The notes beneath the pieces were generated by a model that saw only the letters and a program-made list of their open reading frames with translations, ran no database searches and was not told the origin of the DNA. A stretch of 64,000 nucleotides of DNA from Streptomyces sp. CA-210063. GTDB lineage: Bacteria; Actinomycetota; Actinomycetes; Streptomycetales; Streptomycetaceae. A program made the position numbers and the translations under genes. The stretch is from positions 4,712,001-4,776,000 of the forward strand of contig NZ_CP102512.1 in assembly GCF_024612015.1 (NCBI RefSeq), written 5' to 3'. Each line of letters starts with the position of its first letter. Position 1 is the stretch's first letter. Of the stretch, positions 9,756 to 19,289 are shown one piece after another.

Positions 9756-9920
9756 CCCCGCTGATTTGGGGGCCCGCTGATTCGTGGCCCGCTGATTTGT
9801 GAGGTCCGCCGATCCGTGGCCCGCTGACTTGTGAGGCCCGCCGATTTGTGGGGCTCGCCGATTGTGGCCGGTGACTTGTGCAGCCCTCCGATCCGTGGCC
9901 CCCAGAATTGTGGCCGCCCA
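9756..9920. repeat. Imperfect ~17-18-bp tandem array in intergenic spacer
   Basis: About nine degenerate units of the type CCGCTGATTTGTGGGGC run through the spacer before the nucleotidyltransferase gene. Between this array and the 18-bp repeat, 9600-9755 holds only short GC-rich inverted repeats (GGGGCTCCGCCCC, CAGGGGCGCTGCGCCCCCTG) of the kind common in Streptomyces spacers. No gene is supported between 9464 and 10006. Confidence 0.75.
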
Positions 9921-10006
9921 TTCATTCGCTGAGCCCCCAGCTGACCGCTCGGCGCCGCACGCATAAATCGCCTGCCACCACCCGCCCCCGGAGGCACAGT
10001 GGTCGT

Positions 10007-10852
10007 ATGGCCGGAACAGGGCGTCGAAGAGGGCTGGACAGTCGGGGGTACATCGAGCGGGAGGGGGCGCTCGGGCGGGTGCCGGGGGTGTTTCGGGCGG
10101 TGGTGGCGGTGGCTCGGGATCGGGTGTTGAACGTGTTCGGGGCGGGGCTGCACAGTGCGTATCTCTATGGGTCGATTCCGCGGGGGACGGCTCGTCCGGG
10201 GCGCAGTGATCTCGATCTGCTGCTGGCGTTGCGCGAGGAACCGACGGAGGCGGACCGGGCGGAGGCTCGGGGGCTGGACGAGGCCCTGGACGAGGAGTTC
10301 CCTCAGATCGACGGGGCCGGAACGCTGCTGGTCAGCCGGGCGCAGGTGCTCAGCGAGCCGGAGCGGTACGACCTGGGCTGGTTCGTGGCCTGCCTGTGCA
10401 CTCCGCTGCTGGGCGAGGATCTGGCGGAGGACCTGCCCCGCTACCGGCCGGACTCCCTCCTGGCCCGTGAGACCAACGGCGACCTCGCGCTGCACCTGCC
10501 GCGCTGGCGGGAGCGGATCGCGGGCGCCGTCACCGACGAGGCCCGGCGGTCGCTCGTCCGCGGTTACTCCCGGCGGCTCGTCCGCACCGGGTTCACCCTC
10601 GTCATGCCCCGCTGGAACGGCTGGACCAGCGATCTGCACGAGATGGCGGAGGTGTTCGGCGCGTACTACCCCGAGCGAGCCGCCCGGATGCGCGCGGCGG
10701 CGGTGGCCGGGTACGAGCCGGGTGCCGGGGCGGGTGGGGCGGACGCCCATGACGCCGTTCTGCGGTCGTACGTGGATGATCTCGGGCCCTGGCTGGCCGA
10801 GGAGTACGCGCGCGTGCATGGCGTCAAGGCACCCCGCCCCGGGGACCGGTGA
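10007..10852 (+). CDS. Nucleotidyltransferase-fold protein
   Basis: A 281-residue protein with the minimal nucleotidyltransferase signature LYGSIPRGTARPGRSDLDLL (Gly-Ser motif, then the metal-binding Asp-x-Asp). The rest is helical. It may transfer a nucleotide to a small molecule or a protein, as in the aminoglycoside-adenylyltransferase and MNT toxin-antitoxin families; the substrate is unknown. ATG 10007 is chosen with GGAGG at 9990; the frame extends upstream only through the repeat array, which is unlikely to be coding. Confidence 0.8.
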   Translation: MAGTGRRRGLDSRGYIEREGALGRVPGVFRAVVAVARDRVLNVFGAGLHSAYLYGSIPRGTARPGRSDLDLLLALREEPTEADRAEARGLDEALDEEFPQIDGAGTLLVSRAQVLSEPERYDLGWFVACLCTPLLGEDLAEDLPRYRPDSLLARETNGDLALHLPRWRERIAGAVTDEARRSLVRGYSRRLVRTGFTLVMPRWNGWTSDLHEMAEVFGAYYPERAARMRAAAVAGYEPGAGAGGADAHDAVLRSYVDDLGPWLAEEYARVHGVKAPRPGDR

Positions 10853-10995
10853 AGGGCCGGGGGGTCGGTGAGATCTTGAAGGGTGCCCTCGGGATACCCA
10901 CGGAGGCCCTGGGAGCGGGTTGCTGAGGCCTGGGAAGCCGCTAGGGCGGGTGGGGCCTCTCAGGCGGCCGGGGCCCGGGAGAAGGCCGCTGAGGG

Positions 10996-11826
10996 TCAGA
11001 TCAGGCCGTGTTCGGTCAGGTACTCCAGCTGCGCCCGTACCGAGAGCTCCGCGGCCGGCCACAGGGAACGGTCGACGTCGGCGTAGACGTGGGCGACGAC
11101 CTCGCCGGGGGTGCGGTAGCCGTTCTCGACGGCCGTCTCGACCTGGGCGAGCCGGTGGGCGCGGTGGGCGAGGTAGAACTCGACGGCGCCCTGGGCGTCG
11201 TCGAGGACGGGGCCGTGGCCGGGGAGGACGGTGTGGACGCCGTCGTCGACCGTGAGGGACCTGAGGCGTCGCAGGGAGTCGAGATAGTCGCCGAGACGGC
11301 CGTCGGGGTGGGCCACGACCGTCGTACCGCGCCCCAGGACGGTGTCGCCGGTCAGGACGGCCTGATCGGCCGGGAGATGGAAGCACAGCGAGTCGGCGGT
11401 GTGGCCGGGGGTGGGTACGACGCGGAGTTCCAGGCCGCCGAGCGCGACGACGTCGCCCGCGCCCAGTCCCTCGTCGCCGAGCCGCAGCGCGGGGTCGAGG
11501 GCCCGTACCTTCGTCCCGGTCAGCTCGGCGAAGCGTGCGGCGCCCTCCGCGTGGTCCGGGTGCCCGTGTGTGAGCAGGGTCAGGGCGACCCGTTTGCCGG
11601 CCTTCTCCGCCGTGTCGACAACGTGGCGCAGATGGCCGTCGTCCAGCGGACCGGGGTCGATCACGGCAGCCGACTCCGAGTCCGGCTCGGACACGATCCA
11701 GGTGTTGGTCCCGTCCAGCGTCATCACGGACGCGTTCGGCGCGAGCACATTGACCGCGCGCGCGGTGGCGGGCCCCGAAAGGGCACCGCCCCTCGGTTGG
11801 CCGGGAAGAGCTGCTGCGTCCGTCAT
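10996..11826 (-). CDS. MBL-fold metallo-hydrolase
   Basis: A 276-residue metallo-beta-lactamase-fold hydrolase of the glyoxalase II/LACTB2-like kind. The zinc motif HGHPDH is followed by further ligands in PTPGHTADS, LTGDTVLG and LPGHGPV. Substrate unknown; thioesters or RNA are possible. ATG 11826 overlaps the stop of the upstream NUDIX gene by ATGA, so translation is probably coupled; an open frame continues upstream only as a shadow. Confidence 0.88.
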   Translation of the reverse strand: MTDAAALPGQPRGGALSGPATARAVNVLAPNASVMTLDGTNTWIVSEPDSESAAVIDPGPLDDGHLRHVVDTAEKAGKRVALTLLTHGHPDHAEGAARFAELTGTKVRALDPALRLGDEGLGAGDVVALGGLELRVVPTPGHTADSLCFHLPADQAVLTGDTVLGRGTTVVAHPDGRLGDYLDSLRRLRSLTVDDGVHTVLPGHGPVLDDAQGAVEFYLAHRAHRLAQVETAVENGYRTPGEVVAHVYADVDRSLWPAAELSVRAQLEYLTEHGLI

Positions 11827-12692
11827 GTGGGGTCTCCGCCGGCTGGTATGCGCTTGGTGAACTCCTCGTGGCCGGGCCAGGAGAGGATCACGTCGTCGTT
11901 CTCCAGGCGGGCCTCGGCGAGGACGGGGGTCAGGTCGCGGGCGCCGGCTGCCGCGAGGGCGTCGGCCGCCGTGTCGTACTCCGCGAGCCGGCGCAGGGTC
12001 GCGATGGTGGGCGGCATCATCAGGAGTTCGCCCTTGTCGTAGCCGTCCGCCGCGTCCCGGGGGCGGATCCAGACCGTGCGGTCGGCCTCCGTGGAGGCGT
12101 TGCGGGTCCGCTGGCCCCGCGGGAGCGCCGCCACGAAGAACCACGTGTCGTAGCGGCGGTTCTCGAACTCGGGGGTGATCCAGCGGGCCCAGGCACCCAG
12201 CAGGTCGGACCGCAGGACCAGCCCCCTGCGCTCCAGGAACTCCGCGAAGGACAGGTCCCGTGCGGCCACCGCCGCGCGGTCCGCCTCCCAGTCGTCGCCG
12301 GTGGTGTCGCCGACCACCGTGTCGGAGCTGGGTCCGGCGAGCAGGACGCCCGCCTCCTCGTACGTCTCCCGGACGGCCGCGCAGACGATCGCCTGGGCGT
12401 CGGTCTCGTCGACACCGAGCCTGGACGCCCACCACGCGCGCGTGGGGCCCGCCCAGCGGATCTGGTGGTCGTCGTCGCGCGGGTCCACACCGCCGCCCGG
12501 ATACGCGTACGCGCCTCCGGCGAAGGCCATGGAGGCGCGTCTGCGCAGCATGTGCACGACCGGGGTGTCGGCCGTGTCCTTGAGCAGCATGACAGTGGCG
12601 GCCCGCCTGGGGGTCACCGGTGTCAGCGTGCCGGCCGCGAGTGCGCGGATACGGTCCGGCCACTCGGGTGGGTACCACTGCCCGTTTGCCAT
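11823..12692 (-). CDS. NUDIX hydrolase
   Basis: A 289-residue NUDIX-superfamily hydrolase. The box region contains GGGVDPRDDD and the helix RETYEEAGVLL, with a longer insert between the glycines and the REXXEE helix than usual, as in RppH/NUDT19-like members. It forms a two-gene unit with the MBL hydrolase downstream. Substrate cannot be assigned. Confidence 0.85.
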   Translation of the reverse strand: MANGQWYPPEWPDRIRALAAGTLTPVTPRRAATVMLLKDTADTPVVHMLRRRASMAFAGGAYAYPGGGVDPRDDDHQIRWAGPTRAWWASRLGVDETDAQAIVCAAVRETYEEAGVLLAGPSSDTVVGDTTGDDWEADRAAVAARDLSFAEFLERRGLVLRSDLLGAWARWITPEFENRRYDTWFFVAALPRGQRTRNASTEADRTVWIRPRDAADGYDKGELLMMPPTIATLRRLAEYDTAADALAAAGARDLTPVLAEARLENDDVILSWPGHEEFTKRIPAGGDPT

Positions 12693-12746
12693 GGCCGGAG
12701 GCTAACCCGTGACGGCCGGATGTTCGAGAGGGGCCCGGTACGGGTG

Positions 12747-13208
12747 CTAGGCCAGCTCCACCTGGAGCTCCACCTCGACCGGCGCGTCCAGCGGCAGTAC
12801 CGCCACGCCGACCGCGCTGCGCGCGTGGACGCCCTTGTCGCCGAAGACGGCGCCCAGGAGTTCGCTCGCACCGTTCAGCACGGCGGGCTGGCCCGTGAAG
12901 TCCGACGCCGAGGCCACGAAGCCGACGACCTTCACCACGCGGGCGACCCGGTCGAGGTCGCCCGCCACGGACTTGACGGCGGCGAGCGCGTTCAGCGCAC
13001 AGGTGCGGGCGAGCTCCTTGGCCTCCTCGGGGGTGACCTCGGCGCCGACCTTGCCGGTGACGGGCAGCTTGCCGTCCACCATGGGCAGCTGCCCGGCGGT
13101 GTACACGTACAAGCCGGACTGGACGGCCGGCTGGTACGCGGCCAGCGGCGGGACCACCTCGGGCAGGCTCAGCCCGAGTTCCGCGAGCTTTGCCTCGACG
13201 GCGCTCAC
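12747..13208 (-). CDS. RidA-family protein
   Basis: A 153-residue member of the RidA/YjgF/UK114 family, enamine/imine deaminases that remove reactive 2-aminoacrylate-type intermediates. Landmarks are the early YVYTAGQLPMVDGKLPVTGKVG and the C-terminal strand VGVAVLPLDAPVEVELQVEL. GTG 13208 is chosen because it overlaps the stop of the DUF4177 gene by GTGA, a coupled arrangement; the longer open frame upstream is out of character. Confidence 0.88.
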   Translation of the reverse strand: MSAVEAKLAELGLSLPEVVPPLAAYQPAVQSGLYVYTAGQLPMVDGKLPVTGKVGAEVTPEEAKELARTCALNALAAVKSVAGDLDRVARVVKVVGFVASASDFTGQPAVLNGASELLGAVFGDKGVHARSAVGVAVLPLDAPVEVELQVELA

Positions 13209-13363
13209 GGCTTGGGCCGCTTCAGGTAGGCCACCAGCTGCTCGGGGTTGTTCGGCCCGGGCACGACCTGGACGAGCTCCCAGCCGTCCTCGCCCCAGGT
13301 GTCCAGAATCTGCTTCGTGGCGTGGACGAGCAGCGGTACGGTTGCGTATTCCCACTTGGTCAT
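13205..13363 (-). CDS. DUF4177-type small protein
   Basis: A 52-residue protein, MTKWEYATVPLLVH...WGEDGWELVQV...LKRP, with the W-E-Y...DGWEL pattern of DUF4177. Function is unknown. It overlaps ridA by 4 bases and diverges from the ArsA-type ATPase genes. Confidence 0.85.
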   Translation of the reverse strand: MTKWEYATVPLLVHATKQILDTWGEDGWELVQVVPGPNNPEQLVAYLKRPKP

Positions 13364-13502
13364 GTGGCCGACTTTATCCGCTGCCCGGCCGCTGTCGGGC
13401 ACGGGTTCCGCCGCTGCTCCGGGCGGGCCGGACGGCCGAGAGGGGCCAGGTTGTCCACAGCCTCCCGCGTATGCGGCGCGCGGACTGGTTAGTCTCGAAT
13501 AC

Positions 13503-14480
13503 GTGAGCAGGCTCCAGGTCGTCAGTGGCAAGGGCGGGACCGGAAAGACCACGGTCGCCGCCGCACTCGCGCTCGCCCTCGCGACCGAGGGGAAGCGCGC
13601 CCTCCTGGTCGAGGTCGAGGGCAGACAAGGCATCGCACAGCTCTTCGAGGCGGAAGCACTTCCGTACGAGGAGCGGAAGATCGCGGTGGCTCCCGGGGGC
13701 GGGGAGGTGTACGCGCTGGCCATCGACCCCGAACTGGCCCTGTTGGACTACCTCCAGATGTTCTACAAACTGGGCGGGGCGGGCCGTGCCCTGAAGAAGC
13801 TCGGCGCCATCGACTTCGCGACCACCATCGCGCCCGGCCTCAGGGACGTGCTGCTGACCGGCAAGGCCTGCGAGGCGGTGCGCCGCAAGGAGAAGAGCGG
13901 GCGGTTCGCATACGACTACGTGGTGATGGACGCGCCGCCCACCGGACGCATCGCGCGCTTCCTGAACGTCAACGACGAGGTGGCGGGCCTCGCCAAGATC
14001 GGCCCGATACACAATCAGGCCCAGGCCGTGATGCGGGTCCTGAAGTCTCCCGAGACGGCCGTGCATCTGGTGACGCTCCTGGAGGAGATGCCCGTCCAGG
14101 AGACGGCGGACGGCATCGCCGAGCTGCGCGCCGCGAAGCTGCCGGTGGGGCGGATCATCGTCAACATGGTGCGGCCCGAGATGCTGGACGCCGAGGAGCT
14201 GGAGTTCGCGCGCGCGGTGCCGCGTACGGCCGTCGCCAAGTCCCTGTCCACGGCGGGCCTCGGCGGCGCGCGGCGCGGCGGCAACGCCGAGCGGCTGGTG
14301 GAACCGCTGCTCGCGCAGGCCGACGAGTACGCCGAGCGGTACACCCTGGAGCAAGAACAGCGCGGCGTGCTGGGCGAACTGGGCCTGCCGCTGCATGAAC
14401 TGCCGTTGCTCGCCGAGGGAATGGACCTGGCGGGCTTGTACGAACTGGCCACGGAACTGCGTCAGCAAGGGATCTCATGA
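13503..14480 (+). CDS. ArsA/Get3-type ATPase, first of a pair
   Basis: A 325-residue P-loop ATPase of the anion-transporting ArsA/Get3 class. The deviant Walker A SGKGGTGKTT is at the N-terminus and the switch region VMDAPPTGR follows at ~140-150. GTG 13503 is chosen because the Walker A motif comes soon after it. It overlaps the second ATPase by ATGA, so the two probably form a heteromer. No arsenic genes are nearby. The pair precedes wblA in Streptomyces genomes I know of; its true cargo is not established. Confidence 0.9.
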   Translation: MSRLQVVSGKGGTGKTTVAAALALALATEGKRALLVEVEGRQGIAQLFEAEALPYEERKIAVAPGGGEVYALAIDPELALLDYLQMFYKLGGAGRALKKLGAIDFATTIAPGLRDVLLTGKACEAVRRKEKSGRFAYDYVVMDAPPTGRIARFLNVNDEVAGLAKIGPIHNQAQAVMRVLKSPETAVHLVTLLEEMPVQETADGIAELRAAKLPVGRIIVNMVRPEMLDAEELEFARAVPRTAVAKSLSTAGLGGARRGGNAERLVEPLLAQADEYAERYTLEQEQRGVLGELGLPLHELPLLAEGMDLAGLYELATELRQQGIS

Positions 14481-15832
14481 CTCCGGACCCGGCCGCCATG
14501 CCCGACTCGGCCCATGTGAACGACCCGGCCCAGGCCCCCGACGGACACCGCGCGATCAGCGCGCCCCGCCTCCTCGCGGTCGATCCGCTGATCGACGACC
14601 CCGAGACCCGCATCGTGGTGTGCTGCGGCGCCGGCGGGGTCGGCAAGACGACCACGGCGGCGGCCCTCGGTCTGCGTGCCGCCGAGCGCGGCCGCAAGGT
14701 GGTCGTGCTCACCATCGACCCGGCCCGGCGGCTCGCCCAGTCCATGGGGATCGACTCGCTGGACAACACCCCGCGGCGGGTGAAGGGCATCGACGGGAAC
14801 GGCGAACTGCACGCCATGATGCTCGACATGAAGCGCACGTTCGACGAGATCGTCGAGGCGCACGCGGACCCCGACCGGGCCTCCGGGATCCTGAGCAACC
14901 CCTTCTACCAGTCGCTTTCGGCGGGCTTCGCGGGCACGCAGGAGTACATGGCGATGGAGAAGCTGGGCCAGCTGCGGGCCCGGGACGAGTGGGACCTGAT
15001 CGTCGTCGACACCCCGCCGTCCCGGTCGGCGCTGGACTTCCTGGACGCCCCGAAGCGGCTCGGCTCGTTCCTGGACGGCAAGTTGATCCGCGTCCTGCTG
15101 GCGCCCGCGAAGGTCGGCGGACGGGCCGGCATGAAGTTCCTGAACGTCGGCATGTCGATGATGACGGGCGCCCTGGGCAAGCTGCTCGGCGGCCAACTGC
15201 TCAAGGACGTACAGACGTTCGTGGCCGCCATGGACTCCATGTTCGGCGGCTTCCGTACGCGCGCGGACGCCACGTACAAGCTGCTCCAGGCGCCCGGCAC
15301 GGCCTTCCTGGTGGTGGCCGCGCCGGAGCGGGACGCGCTGCGGGAGGCGGCGTACTTCGTGGAGCGGCTGGCGGCCGAGGACATGCCGCTGGCCGGCCTG
15401 GTGCTCAACCGGGTGCACGGCAGCGGCGCGGCCCAGCTGTCGGCCGAGCGCGCGCTCGCCGCCGCGGAAAATCTTGACGAGCCCCGCATTGTTGATCAGA
15501 TGGACGGGAAAGCAGTTCGTAACTCTCCCGACACGTACGACAGTTCAGACAGTCCAGAAGCTCCCGCAACCACCGGTGTCCAGGCCGACTCCCCTGCCCC
15601 GGACCGGACGGTGGAACACCTCACGGCGCGCCTGCTCAGGCTGCACGCCGAGCGGATGCGGATGCTCTCCCGCGAGCAGCGCACGCGTGACCGCTTCACC
15701 GCGCTTCATCCCGAGGTGGCCGTGGCCGAAGTGGCCGCGCTGCCCGGTGACGTCCACGACCTGGCGGGTCTGCGGAACATCGGGGACCGGCTCGCGACCA
15801 TAAGGCCGGAGCTGCCCACCTCCGACGACTGA
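14477..15832 (+). CDS. ArsA/Get3-type ATPase, second of a pair
   Basis: A 451-residue partner of the preceding ATPase. Walker A is CGAGGVGKTTT, followed by LTIDPARRLAQSMG (the family's DPA motif) and VVDTPPSRSALDFLDAP. A lower-complexity insert at residues ~340-380 separates the ATPase core from a C-terminal helical part. The start codon lies inside the previous gene's stop (ATGA). Confidence 0.9.
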   Translation: MTPDPAAMPDSAHVNDPAQAPDGHRAISAPRLLAVDPLIDDPETRIVVCCGAGGVGKTTTAAALGLRAAERGRKVVVLTIDPARRLAQSMGIDSLDNTPRRVKGIDGNGELHAMMLDMKRTFDEIVEAHADPDRASGILSNPFYQSLSAGFAGTQEYMAMEKLGQLRARDEWDLIVVDTPPSRSALDFLDAPKRLGSFLDGKLIRVLLAPAKVGGRAGMKFLNVGMSMMTGALGKLLGGQLLKDVQTFVAAMDSMFGGFRTRADATYKLLQAPGTAFLVVAAPERDALREAAYFVERLAAEDMPLAGLVLNRVHGSGAAQLSAERALAAAENLDEPRIVDQMDGKAVRNSPDTYDSSDSPEAPATTGVQADSPAPDRTVEHLTARLLRLHAERMRMLSREQRTRDRFTALHPEVAVAEVAALPGDVHDLAGLRNIGDRLATIRPELPTSDD

Positions 15833-15958
15833 CTGAGGACCGTCCATGCCCCGACGGCCGATCCACGCCCCGGGACACCCGAGAGCCGGCACACCTGCCC
15901 GACGCGCCGACACCACAAGGGCGCCCTCGACGGACGTGGCCCGGAAAGGGCCTCGTCC

Positions 15959-16297
15959 TCAGCTCACCGCCGCGTAGTTCTCGTACATCTCGTCATCGTC
16001 GAGCGGCAGAATGCCCGCGCCACGCTCGTACTCCGTGCGCGCGGTCTCAAGGAGCCGGCGCCATGAAGTGACAGTGGGACGCCTGCGCAGCAGTGCGCGG
16101 CGCTCGCGCTCCGTCATTCCTCCCCACACGCCGAACTCGACGCGGTTGTCCAACGCGTCCGCCAGGCACTCCGTGCGTACCGGGCATCCGGTGCACACCG
16201 CCTTGGCCCTGTTCTGCGCTGCTCCTTGAACGAACAGTTCATCCGGATCGGTAGTGCGGCAGGCAGCCTGCGCACTCCAGTCGGTTACCCAGCCCAT
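15959..16297 (-). CDS. wblA: WhiB-like regulator WblA
   Basis: A [4Fe-4S]-binding WhiB-family protein and pleiotropic regulator of sporulation and antibiotic production in Streptomyces. With start ATG 16297 (112 residues) the cluster cysteines are 13, 35, 38 and 44 (C...CTGC...C), followed by the family turn GVWGG at 56-60 and a basic tail (RERRALLRRRP). The sequence CRTTDPDELFV is typical of the WblA/WhiB4/WhcA branch. GGGAGAGGAC lies before ATG 16297; the frame also allows GTG 16354 or ATG 16348, adding up to 19 residues, with weaker ribosome sites. It lies convergent to the ArsA-like pair and divergent from the PBP gene. Confidence 0.93.
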   Translation of the reverse strand: MGWVTDWSAQAACRTTDPDELFVQGAAQNRAKAVCTGCPVRTECLADALDNRVEFGVWGGMTERERRALLRRRPTVTSWRRLLETARTEYERGAGILPLDDDEMYENYAAVS

Positions 16298-16822
16298 ACC
16301 GGCGCCGTCCTCTCCCGAATCGAGGCTCCCCCACGGCGGCAGCGGCATATTCACCGCCGCCAGTTGAGGACGTTACGGAAGGTGGGCACAGCGCAACACC
16401 CCCTTCGGGCCCAATCTTGAATGGCCCGAACGGACTATGCGTAAGCGGCAGATCACCCGCGGGAGTGACCTGAGGACATACGTGACTATCCCGGCAGAAC
16501 GGGACAGTTGACATGCGTCACAACGGACACCGAATGACACACAAGGCGGATTCGGACACGGCACCGGAAAAAAATCGGAAGAACGTCAGAACGATTCGGG
16601 CTCGCTGGACGTACTTGATACAAGGGCCTACGGCTGTGACAGTTGAGAGCAGCTTAGGCCAAGGCCTGCGCGCGTGTCCGGCAAATGAGAACGTAGACAA
16701 CCACTCATGTTTTCTTCACGTCTCGGTGTCGCGGGCAGCTGATGTCACGATCCGGCACTGGTGCGCCGCCCGGAGGCACCCGCTCCTTCGGAACGGTCAT
16801 CACTACGGATTAGGCTGCCCTC
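16298..16822. other. Long wblA-PBP divergent regulatory region
   Basis: About 525 bases separate wblA from the divergently transcribed penicillin-binding protein. The stretch is less GC-rich than its neighbours (for example GGAAAAAAATCGG near 16566), as expected for a promoter region. Frames present here have no convincing start or codon bias. No operator can be named by eye. Confidence 0.5.
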
Positions 16823-19117
16823 ATGCCAAACAAGCGCTCGGGTGGTGGTCTGGCCCCCACACAGCAGGCCGCCAAGTTCCTAGGTGTCAGCGTCCTCGCC
16901 GGTGCCGTCATGGCGGGCATCGCGCTGCCCGCGGTCGGCGCCCTGGGGCTGGCGGCCAAGGGTTCGGTCGAGGGGTTCGACGAACTCCCCGCCAACCTCA
17001 AGCAGCCGCCGCTGAGCCAGCGCACGACGATCCTCGACAGCAAGGGCGACTCGATCGCCACGGTGTACAGCCGCGACCGTACGGTGGTCGATCTCAAGGA
17101 GATCTCGCCGTACATGCAGAAGGCGGTCATCGCCATCGAGGACGCCCGCTTCTACCAGCACGGCGCGATCGACCTGAAGGGCGTGCTGCGCGCGCTCAAC
17201 CGGAACGCCCAGGAGGGCGGCGTCGCCCAGGGCGCGTCCACGCTGACGCAGCAGTTGGTGAAGAACGTCGCGGTGGAGGAGGCCGGTGACGACCCGACAC
17301 TGGTCGCCCAGGCCACCCAGCAGACGCTCGGCCGCAAGATCCAGGAGCTGAGGCACGCGATCCAGCTGGAAGAGGAGCTCAGCAAGAAGAAGATCCTCGA
17401 GAACTACCTGAACATCACGTTCTTCGGCCAGCAGTCCTACGGCGTCGAGGCCGCCTCCCGGCGCTACTTCTCCAAGTCGGCCAAGGACCTGGACGTCGAG
17501 GAGGCCGCGCTCCTCGCCGGCATCGTGCAGTCGCCGAGCCGGTACGACCCGGTGAACGACCCGCAGGAGGCCACCAAGCGGCGCAACATCGTGCTGCAGC
17601 GCATGGCCGACCTCGGTGACATCTCACAGGCGGAGGCCGACAAGGCCAAGAAGAAGCCGCTCGGCCTGGACATCAGCAAGCCGAAGAACGGCTGCATCAC
17701 AGCCGTCAAGAACGCGGGCTTCTTCTGCGACTACGTCCGCGAGGTGTTCCTGAACGACCCGGTCTTCGGCAAGACCAAGGAGGACCGGGCGAAGATCTGG
17801 AACCAGGGCGGTCTGACGATCCGGACGACGATGGACCCGAAGGCCCAGAAGTCGGTCCAGGCCTCCATCAAGGACCACGTCAACCAGAAGGACGACGTCG
17901 CCACCGCCGCCACCATCGTGGAGCCCGGCACGGGCAAGATCCTCGCCATGGGCCAGTCGAGGCCGTACGGCCTCGACACCAAGAAGAACGAGACGTCGAT
18001 CAACCTGTCGGTCGACGAGTCCATGGGCGGCGGCGCGGGCTACCAGCCCGGTTCGACGTTCAAGCCGATCGTGGCCGCGGCCGCGATCGAGGGCGGCATG
18101 TCCCCGACGAAGTCGTACTCCGCGCCGTACAAGATGGAGTACCCGAGCCCGATCTCGGTCTGCGGCGGCAAGAACTGGGTGAACACCGACGGCACGACGC
18201 TCACCAACGAGAACGAGTCCGAGGTCGGCCCGTACACGATGAAGAAGGCGACCGCGCTGTCGGTCAACACCTACTTCGTCCAGATGATCGCGGACGTCGG
18301 CATCTGCCCGGTGACGGAGATGGCCGGGAAGATGGGCGTCGAGCGGGCCGACGGCTCCAAGATCGGCCAGAACCCGTCGATCGCGCTGGGCACCCAGGAG
18401 ATGTCCCCGCTGACCATGGCGAACGCGTACGCGACCTTCGCCTCGCGCGGTATGTACTGCACGCCGGTCGCCATCGAGTCCATCACCCAGCGGGTCGGCG
18501 AGAAGTCGAAGTCGCTGGAGGTCCCCAAGTCGACGTGCTCGCGCGCGATGTCCGAGAACACCGCCGACACCATCAACACCCTACTCAGGGGCGTGGTCGA
18601 GGACGGTACGGGTACGGAGGCGGGCCTCGGCAGCCGTCCCAGCGCCGGTAAGACCGGCACGACGGACTTCCGTTACGCGGCCTGGTTCGTGGGCTACACC
18701 CCGAACATGGCCGGCGCCGTCTGGGTCGGTGACCCCGCGCACAAGCGCCGCATGGTGAACATCACCATCGGCGGCGAGTGGCACGACAAGGTCTTCGGTG
18801 GCCAGGTCCCGGGCCCGATCTGGCGCGACATGATGTCCGGCGCGCTGGAGGGCGAGCCCGCCCCCGACTTCACCCTCGTCAACATCCCCGACCCGAAGCC
18901 GGACCGCGGCCGCGGGGACGGCGACAACGGTCGCGGGAACGACGACAACGGCAATGGTGACGACAACGGCAACGGCAACGGCGATGACGGGATCATCGGC
19001 GGCACCGACGGCGGCACCACGTTCCCGGACCCGGAGTTCTCCATCCCGGAGAACTGGATCCAGGGCCAGACGAACGGCGGGAACAACGGGAACAACGGGA
19101 ACGGTGGCTTCGGGTGA
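16823..19117 (+). CDS. Class A penicillin-binding protein (transglycosylase/transpeptidase)
   Basis: Bifunctional peptidoglycan synthase of 764 residues anchored by one N-terminal membrane segment (~18-46). The GT51 glycosyltransferase domain shows EDARFYQHGAID (catalytic Glu) and GASTLTQQLVKN. The transpeptidase domain has the SxxK serine in GSTFKPI (~411), SVN (~478) and KTGTT (~609). The C-terminus, from ~690, is a hydrophilic Asp/Gly/Asn-rich tail (repeats of NGDDNGNG), probably outside the membrane. Its position next to wblA matches SCO3580 as I recall it. A perfect 18-bp hairpin terminator follows. Confidence 0.95.
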   Translation: MPNKRSGGGLAPTQQAAKFLGVSVLAGAVMAGIALPAVGALGLAAKGSVEGFDELPANLKQPPLSQRTTILDSKGDSIATVYSRDRTVVDLKEISPYMQKAVIAIEDARFYQHGAIDLKGVLRALNRNAQEGGVAQGASTLTQQLVKNVAVEEAGDDPTLVAQATQQTLGRKIQELRHAIQLEEELSKKKILENYLNITFFGQQSYGVEAASRRYFSKSAKDLDVEEAALLAGIVQSPSRYDPVNDPQEATKRRNIVLQRMADLGDISQAEADKAKKKPLGLDISKPKNGCITAVKNAGFFCDYVREVFLNDPVFGKTKEDRAKIWNQGGLTIRTTMDPKAQKSVQASIKDHVNQKDDVATAATIVEPGTGKILAMGQSRPYGLDTKKNETSINLSVDESMGGGAGYQPGSTFKPIVAAAAIEGGMSPTKSYSAPYKMEYPSPISVCGGKNWVNTDGTTLTNENESEVGPYTMKKATALSVNTYFVQMIADVGICPVTEMAGKMGVERADGSKIGQNPSIALGTQEMSPLTMANAYATFASRGMYCTPVAIESITQRVGEKSKSLEVPKSTCSRAMSENTADTINTLLRGVVEDGTGTEAGLGSRPSAGKTGTTDFRYAAWFVGYTPNMAGAVWVGDPAHKRRMVNITIGGEWHDKVFGGQVPGPIWRDMMSGALEGEPAPDFTLVNIPDPKPDRGRGDGDNGRGNDDNGNGDDNGNGNGDDGIIGGTDGGTTFPDPEFSIPENWIQGQTNGGNNGNNGNGGFG

Positions 19118-19230
19118 TCTCAGCCGGTTGACCTGACCGGTCGGTTGGCCGGTCGGTTCGCCGGTGGTGCTCCGGTCGGTTCTCCGGTTCATGGTCGCTG
19201 AAAGTCGCGGTCGCCGAATGTGAGTGGATA

Positions 19231-19273
19231 CGGCGGTGGGGGCGCCCCCAGAGAAGGGGCGCCCCCACCGCCG
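19231..19273. terminator. Bidirectional hairpin terminator
   Basis: An 18-bp perfect stem (left arm 19231-19248, right arm 19256-19273) with a 7-base loop lies between the convergent PBP and GatB/YqeY genes and could serve both. Confidence 0.85.
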
Positions 19274-19289
19274 TACTGCTGGGAGACGC

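Noticed and set aside
10996..12678. Single 560-residue fusion of NUDIX and MBL genes
   Set aside because: The front half is the shadow frame of the NUDIX gene; the MBL gene has its own ATG in an ATGA overlap.
13503..15832. ArsA-like pair as an arsenic resistance operon
   Set aside because: No arsB, arsC, arsD or arsR nearby; the pair is a conserved Streptomyces unit next to wblA.
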